From positions 1-9,414 of the forward strand of contig JANXWW010000216.1 of the NCBI GenBank assembly GCA_025350945.1: a stretch of DNA of 9,414 bases, read 5' to 3'. Position 1 is the first letter of the stretch, and every line of letters starts with the position of its first letter. Below are positions 6,275 through 9,414 of this stretch, in pieces. Origin of the DNA: Burkholderiales bacterium. Its GTDB lineage: Bacteria > Pseudomonadota > Gammaproteobacteria > Burkholderiales > Usitatibacteraceae. The notes beneath the pieces were generated by a model, which searched no databases, had not been told where the DNA came from, and worked only from the letters and a program-made list of their open reading frames with translations. The position numbers and the translations under genes were made by a program.

Positions 6275-6954
6275 TGAGTACGAATTATCGATCCAGCCCA
6301 GCGAAAAAAACATTGACCATGAGCCCGATGATTACCGGCATCGTGATCGGTTTGATCATGGGCGTTTTACTCGCGCTCGGTTTTGCGATTTGGCTGAATC
6401 GCAATGCAACACCGTTCGTTGAAAAATCCAAATCGGTTGAGCTATTGCCGACTCGGCCGCCAAGGTCGGACGCACCCAGAGGTGATGTCGCACAACCCAC
6501 GCCCACCACCGCCGCCGGTGTTGCCCGAGAAAATAGTGATAAAAATGATAAACCCCGCTTCGAGTTTTATCAGACCTTGCCCGGCGATAAAGACGGCACC
6601 AGAGGCAATAAAGCAGGCAAAGGTGTCGAGGCCCCCGCTAAAACAGCGGCAAAGCCAGACACAGCGCCCAAGCCAGCGGCGCAAAGTGCTGATGGTGATC
6701 TGGGCAAGGCACCGACAAAAGAAAGCTATGCACTTCAGGCGGGCGCATTCCAGAGTGAATCGGACGCTGAAAACCTGAAAGCAAAAATTGCCTTTGCCGG
6801 CATGGAAGCTAATGTGCGTTCAGTCAACTTACCAGACAAGGGCACGTTATACCGTGTACGCTTAGGCCCTTATCGCAGCATGGACGAAGTGAACAGAATT
6901 AAAGCCGCGCTGTCACAAAACGGCATCTCAGCGGCCGTGGTTAAATCAGAATAA
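6274..6954 (+). CDS. SPOR-domain membrane protein (FtsN-like architecture)
   Basis: A bitopic inner-membrane protein expected to bind denuded peptidoglycan at the division site. Of 226 residues, 1-18 are a short basic cytoplasmic tail, about 19-41 are one hydrophobic segment (ITGIVIGLIMGVLLALGFAI), 43-149 are a Pro/Ala/Lys-rich periplasmic linker, and about 151-226 form the SPOR domain (SYALQAGAFQSESDAENLKA, then RVRLGPY). A conserved-looking FEFYQTLPG occurs near residue 96. I take the GTG at 6274, which overlaps the argS stop by 1 nt and has GGAG 8 nt upstream; the ATG at codon 16 is the alternative. It resembles FtsN in layout, but many SPOR proteins share that layout, so ftsN is not assigned. 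Confidence 0.88.
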   Translation: MSTNYRSSPAKKTLTMSPMITGIVIGLIMGVLLALGFAIWLNRNATPFVEKSKSVELLPTRPPRSDAPRGDVAQPTPTTAAGVARENSDKNDKPRFEFYQTLPGDKDGTRGNKAGKGVEAPAKTAAKPDTAPKPAAQSADGDLGKAPTKESYALQAGAFQSESDAENLKAKIAFAGMEANVRSVNLPDKGTLYRVRLGPYRSMDEVNRIKAALSQNGISAAVVKSE

Positions 6955-6984
6955 TTGGCGCAACGAAACTTGCACACTCATTGA

Positions 6985-8310
6985 TAGAAAGTCACACCAT
7001 GTTAATTTCAAAACTGATTAAGTCTTTATTGATTACCGCAACAATGGGTTTTGCCGCCGTAGCGCTTGCGCAGCCACAGCCTCCCGGCGGCACGCGCGAT
7101 GTGACGCCGCTCAATCCGCCACAACCAGTCGAAAACGACGGCAAGGTGGAAGTGCTGGAATTTTTCGGCTATGGCTGCATTCACTGCGCCAATCTGGAGC
7201 CCCGGCTTGAAGCCTGGAGCAAGAAGCAACCCGCTGATGTGAAGCTACGTCGCGTTCCCGTGGCATTTGCCTCACGCAGTATCGACAGCATTCCGATTTT
7301 TTACACCCTGGAAGCGATGGGCCTGCAAGAGAAATTGCATCAAAAAATCTTTGACGCCGCCAATGTGGAAAATGTGATTTTGGGCAATCCAGCCACGCTC
7401 AATACCTGGCTTGAAAAGCAAGGTGTGGACACAAAAAAATACGAAGAAATACAAAAATCTTTTTCGGTGCAAAACAAAATTGCGCGCGCTAAAAAAATGA
7501 CCACTGACTACGCCATCCAATCCACACCCACGCTGATTGTGAATGGCCGCTTTGCGGTGCAGCAGAACGGTGGCACTGATCGGATGTTTGCGAACGTGGA
7601 GCAATTGATTGCAGAAGCACGCACAGCCACAAAAGCGCCTGCGCCTGCAGTTGCTCCTGCGGGGGTTCCCGCTGCGTCAGGTAAAAAATAAGTCGTGAAG
7701 CCGCATGGATCGAAAGCAGACAATGGTCATTCCAAATTTTATTAAATCTTTGTTTATCGTGCTGGCAATGGTCACAGGCGCGGTCGCTACGCTGGCAACA
7801 TTCGCAACATCGGCACAGTCACAGTCTGCGAATCCAAATGTGGTGCCGCTTAATCCGCCGCAGCCGGTGGAAAACGACGGCAAAATTGAAGTGCTGGAAT
7901 TTTTTGCTTATGGTTGTCCGCACTGCGCAGCGCTGGAGCCGAAGCTCGACGCCTGGGCGAAAAAACTACCGCCTGATGTTAAGTTAAAGCGTGTGCCCGG
8001 TGCCGCTGCACTTCGCGGTATCGATAACGCAGCGCTTTTCTACACGCTAGAAGCGATGGGCATGCAGGAAAAATTGCAGCAGAAAATTTTTGATGCGGCC
8101 AATGTGCAGAATGTTATTTTGGGCAATCCGGCCACGCTGAATTCGTGGCTCGACAAGCAGGGCGTCGATATTAAAAAATTTGCCGACATACAAAAATCGT
8201 TTTCGATTCAAAACAGAATTGCGCGCTCGAAAGCGATGTCCAACGATTATAAAATCGCCTCAGTCCCGACCGTGGTGGTAAATGGCCGCTTCGCCGCACA
8301 AGTGCCCGGC
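6985..8310 (+). repeat. Tandem gene duplication of dsbA
   Basis: Two similar units, about 6985-7565 and 7709-8305, lie head to tail. Similarity starts in the ribosome-binding region (ATAGAAAG versus ATCGAAAG before the ATG) and runs through the catalytic domain. It is lost in the signal-peptide core and in the C-terminal tails. Extensive synonymous and amino-acid differences show that the duplication is not recent. Confidence 0.85.
6999..7691 (+). CDS. dsbA: DsbA-family thiol:disulfide oxidoreductase, first copy (CIHC type)
   Basis: A periplasmic thioredoxin-fold protein of the DsbA family, which forms or reshuffles disulfides in exported proteins. I choose the ATG at 6999 (230 residues) because similarity with the second copy begins there and GAAAG precedes it in both; an in-frame TTG at 6981 would add six residues. 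Residues 1-24 are a signal peptide ending ALA. The redox motif is GYGCIHCA, with cysteines at 60 and 63, so proline of the usual CPHC is replaced by isoleucine. The cis-proline loop is STPTLIVNGRF, with Thr176 before Pro177 where DsbA normally has valine. A 20-residue Ala/Pro-rich tail follows the domain. It lies 44 nt after the SPOR gene. The fold and family are clear; whether it acts as oxidase, isomerase or reductase is open. Confidence 0.9.
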   Translation: MLISKLIKSLLITATMGFAAVALAQPQPPGGTRDVTPLNPPQPVENDGKVEVLEFFGYGCIHCANLEPRLEAWSKKQPADVKLRRVPVAFASRSIDSIPIFYTLEAMGLQEKLHQKIFDAANVENVILGNPATLNTWLEKQGVDTKKYEEIQKSFSVQNKIARAKKMTTDYAIQSTPTLIVNGRFAVQQNGGTDRMFANVEQLIAEARTATKAPAPAVAPAGVPAASGKK

Positions 8311-8439
8311 GGAGAATCTGGCCAGGATCAATTTTTTGTGAACATTGACAAATTGATTGCCGACGCACGGCCGGGTAAAAAAGTGGCGGAACATAAGTCG
8401 GGTAAAACGCACACCGCTGTTGCCCACGCAAAAAAGTAA
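7723..8439 (+). CDS. dsbA: DsbA-family thiol:disulfide oxidoreductase, second copy (CPHC type)
   Basis: This is the canonical member of the pair. The ATG at 7723 gives 238 residues and aligns with the start of the first copy; an ATG at 7705 with its own GAAG site would add six residues and cannot be excluded. A signal peptide covers about residues 1-32. The redox motif is AYGCPHCA with cysteines at 65 and 68, the classic DsbA CPHC, and the cis-proline loop SVPTVVVNGRF has Val181 before Pro182, as in DsbA. The domain shares about 111 of 150 aligned residues with the first copy (hand count). The tail differs: it is rich in lysine and histidine (EHKSGKTHTAVAHAKK). It follows the first copy by 31 nt and is probably the main disulfide-forming enzyme. 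No dsbB is in the window. Confidence 0.92.
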   Translation: MVIPNFIKSLFIVLAMVTGAVATLATFATSAQSQSANPNVVPLNPPQPVENDGKIEVLEFFAYGCPHCAALEPKLDAWAKKLPPDVKLKRVPGAAALRGIDNAALFYTLEAMGMQEKLQQKIFDAANVQNVILGNPATLNSWLDKQGVDIKKFADIQKSFSIQNRIARSKAMSNDYKIASVPTVVVNGRFAAQVPGGESGQDQFFVNIDKLIADARPGKKVAEHKSGKTHTAVAHAKK

Positions 8440-8454
8440 ATCGCTGCGGTTTCA

Positions 8455-9234
8455 ATGGCGCAGAATAATACACAGAATGTCGTTATTACCGGTGCCTCCA
8501 GTGGCATCGGCGAAGCGCTCGCAAAACATTATGCAAAGTCAGGCGCGCAGCTTGGCTTGATCGCGCGTCGCGCTGATTTTCTTTTGCGTTTGCAGGCAGA
8601 AATTATGGCGATGGGTGCGCCGAAGCCGTTCATCTACGACCTTGATGTGCGCGATAGAAGCGCGTTAAAACACGCCGCAAGCGATTTCGTTACTCGCTTC
8701 GGCGCGCCCGATATCGTGATCGCCAATGCTGGCGTTTCGCGCGGCACGCTAACCGAAATTGAAGATGATCTCACCGCGTTTCAGGATGTTTTTGATATTA
8801 ACGTGATGGGCACGGTGAATACATTTCATGCGTTCCTCGGCGCGATGCAACATGCCAAAAATGGCACGCTGGTCGGCATCGCCAGCGTGGCTGGATTTCG
8901 CGGCATTCCGGGCAGCAGTGCGTATTCAGCTTCCAAGGCGGCCGCGATAAAATATTGCGAAAGTCTGCGCGTGGAATTGCGCGGCACCGGTGTTTCGGTA
9001 GTCACGATTTGCCCCGGCTATATCCGCACACCGATGACGGCGGTAAACACCTTTAAAATGCCATTTTTAATTGACGCGGATGATGCCGCGGCACGCTTTG
9101 CACGCTCAATTGCGGCCAGGACAAGTTTCACCGTGATTCCGTGGAATATGGGCATTGCCGCGCGGGTCTTGCGGATGGTGCCCAATTGGTTGTATGACCG
9201 CGTATTCAGCCACATGCCGCGCAAACCGCGATAA
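8455..9234 (+). CDS. Classical short-chain dehydrogenase/reductase (SDR)
   Basis: A 259-residue NAD(P)(H)-dependent oxidoreductase with a Rossmann fold. The cofactor motif TGASSGIG is at 12-19 and the stabilising NAG at 91-93. The catalytic set is Asn116, Ser144, Tyr157 and Lys161 (AYSASK). The PGYIRTPM loop at 187-194 follows, as usual. Arginines at 38-39 after the second strand hint at NADP(H) preference, which is an inference. The C-terminal part (about 205-259) has hydrophobic stretches with a basic PRKPR end, suggesting possible membrane association. The ATG lies 15 nt after the second dsbA stop with no clear Shine-Dalgarno sequence. The substrate cannot be told from sequence; the adjacent acyl-CoA dehydrogenase would fit a lipid-related role but proves nothing. 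Confidence 0.9.
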   Translation: MAQNNTQNVVITGASSGIGEALAKHYAKSGAQLGLIARRADFLLRLQAEIMAMGAPKPFIYDLDVRDRSALKHAASDFVTRFGAPDIVIANAGVSRGTLTEIEDDLTAFQDVFDINVMGTVNTFHAFLGAMQHAKNGTLVGIASVAGFRGIPGSSAYSASKAAAIKYCESLRVELRGTGVSVVTICPGYIRTPMTAVNTFKMPFLIDADDAAARFARSIAARTSFTVIPWNMGIAARVLRMVPNWLYDRVFSHMPRKPR

Positions 9235-9259
9235 AACGAAACACACGAGATAAACGTTG

Positions 9260-9414
9260 ATGAAACTCCCTCGCCGCGATCTGAATTTTTTACTCTACGA
9301 ATGGCTGGGCGTGGAATCGCTCACCACACGCGAACGCTTCACCGATCATTCGCGCGAAACCTTTGATGCGGCACTCGATACCGCTGAAAAAATTGCCGCC
9401 GATTATTTCGCGCC
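9260..9414 (+). CDS. Acyl-CoA dehydrogenase, N-terminal fragment
   Basis: The ATG at 9260, with GAGA 9 nt upstream, opens a frame that runs off the right edge after 51 codons plus two bases. The protein starts MKLPRRDLNFLLYEWLGVES, and the later stretches RFTDHSRETFDAALDTAEKI and ADYFAP resemble the N-terminal helices of proteobacterial acyl-CoA dehydrogenases, flavoenzymes that introduce a double bond next to an acyl-CoA thioester. The flavin-binding and catalytic regions are beyond the window. It follows the SDR gene by 25 nt on the same strand and may share its transcript. The call rests on the N-terminal pattern alone. Confidence 0.7.
   Translation, partial: MKLPRRDLNFLLYEWLGVESLTTRERFTDHSRETFDAALDTAEKIAADYFA

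Noticed and set aside
1..9414. Mobile element, CRISPR, prophage, toxin-antitoxin or defence system
   Set aside because: No transposase, integrase, regularly spaced repeats or toxin/antitoxin-like pairs seen; all sizeable frames are assigned to housekeeping or envelope families.

Overview
The window looks like chromosomal DNA of a betaproteobacterium, probably Burkholderiales-like (the order is a guess from gene content). Two things suggest this: a stripped-down regulatory PTS of a mannose-type EIIA, HPr and enzyme I, and the order argS - SPOR-domain protein - dsbA - short-chain dehydrogenase. Base composition is roughly balanced and coding is dense. I see no mobile element, CRISPR array, tRNA or rRNA. 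Apart from one incomplete gene at each edge, all genes look intact.

Left half, minus strand, read from about 3.5 kb down to 1: a DUF47/PhoU-like protein, a PiT-family phosphate transporter (pit), a mannose-family PTS EIIA, HPr (ptsH) and enzyme I (ptsI, which runs off the left edge). All five face the same way with gaps of 12, 39, 2 and 104 nt and no visible terminator, so they could form one transcript. Just upstream of the first gene are two TTGTCAT repeats with 11-bp periodicity, the layout of a PhoB (Pho) box. They lie where transcription from the best -10 would start, which points to PhoB repression. In the PTS, phosphate would pass from PEP to EI (His199), HPr (His15) and EIIA (His9). 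No EIIB or EIIC is present here, so regulation is a likelier role than sugar uptake.

Middle: a 524-bp divergent intergenic region holds the Pho box, an 11-bp inverted repeat, an extended -10 promoter and a 40-nt sequence that resembles the ptsH-ptsI spacer. It is followed on the plus strand by a small secreted helix-hairpin-helix (ComEA-like) protein and a probable terminator.

Right half, plus strand: argS, a membrane-anchored SPOR-domain protein overlapping it by 1 nt, two tandem DsbA-family oxidoreductases, a classical short-chain dehydrogenase and the start of an acyl-CoA dehydrogenase. Gaps are short, so this is a likely operon. The two dsbA genes are a clear tandem duplication, but they differ at exactly the positions that tune thioredoxin-fold chemistry: CPHC with Val before the cis-proline in one, CIHC with Thr in the other.

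I did not find a convincing undescribed multi-gene system. The points most worth following are the Pho box geometry and the phosphate-PTS linkage, the diverged DsbA pair, and the repeated 40-nt noncoding sequence.
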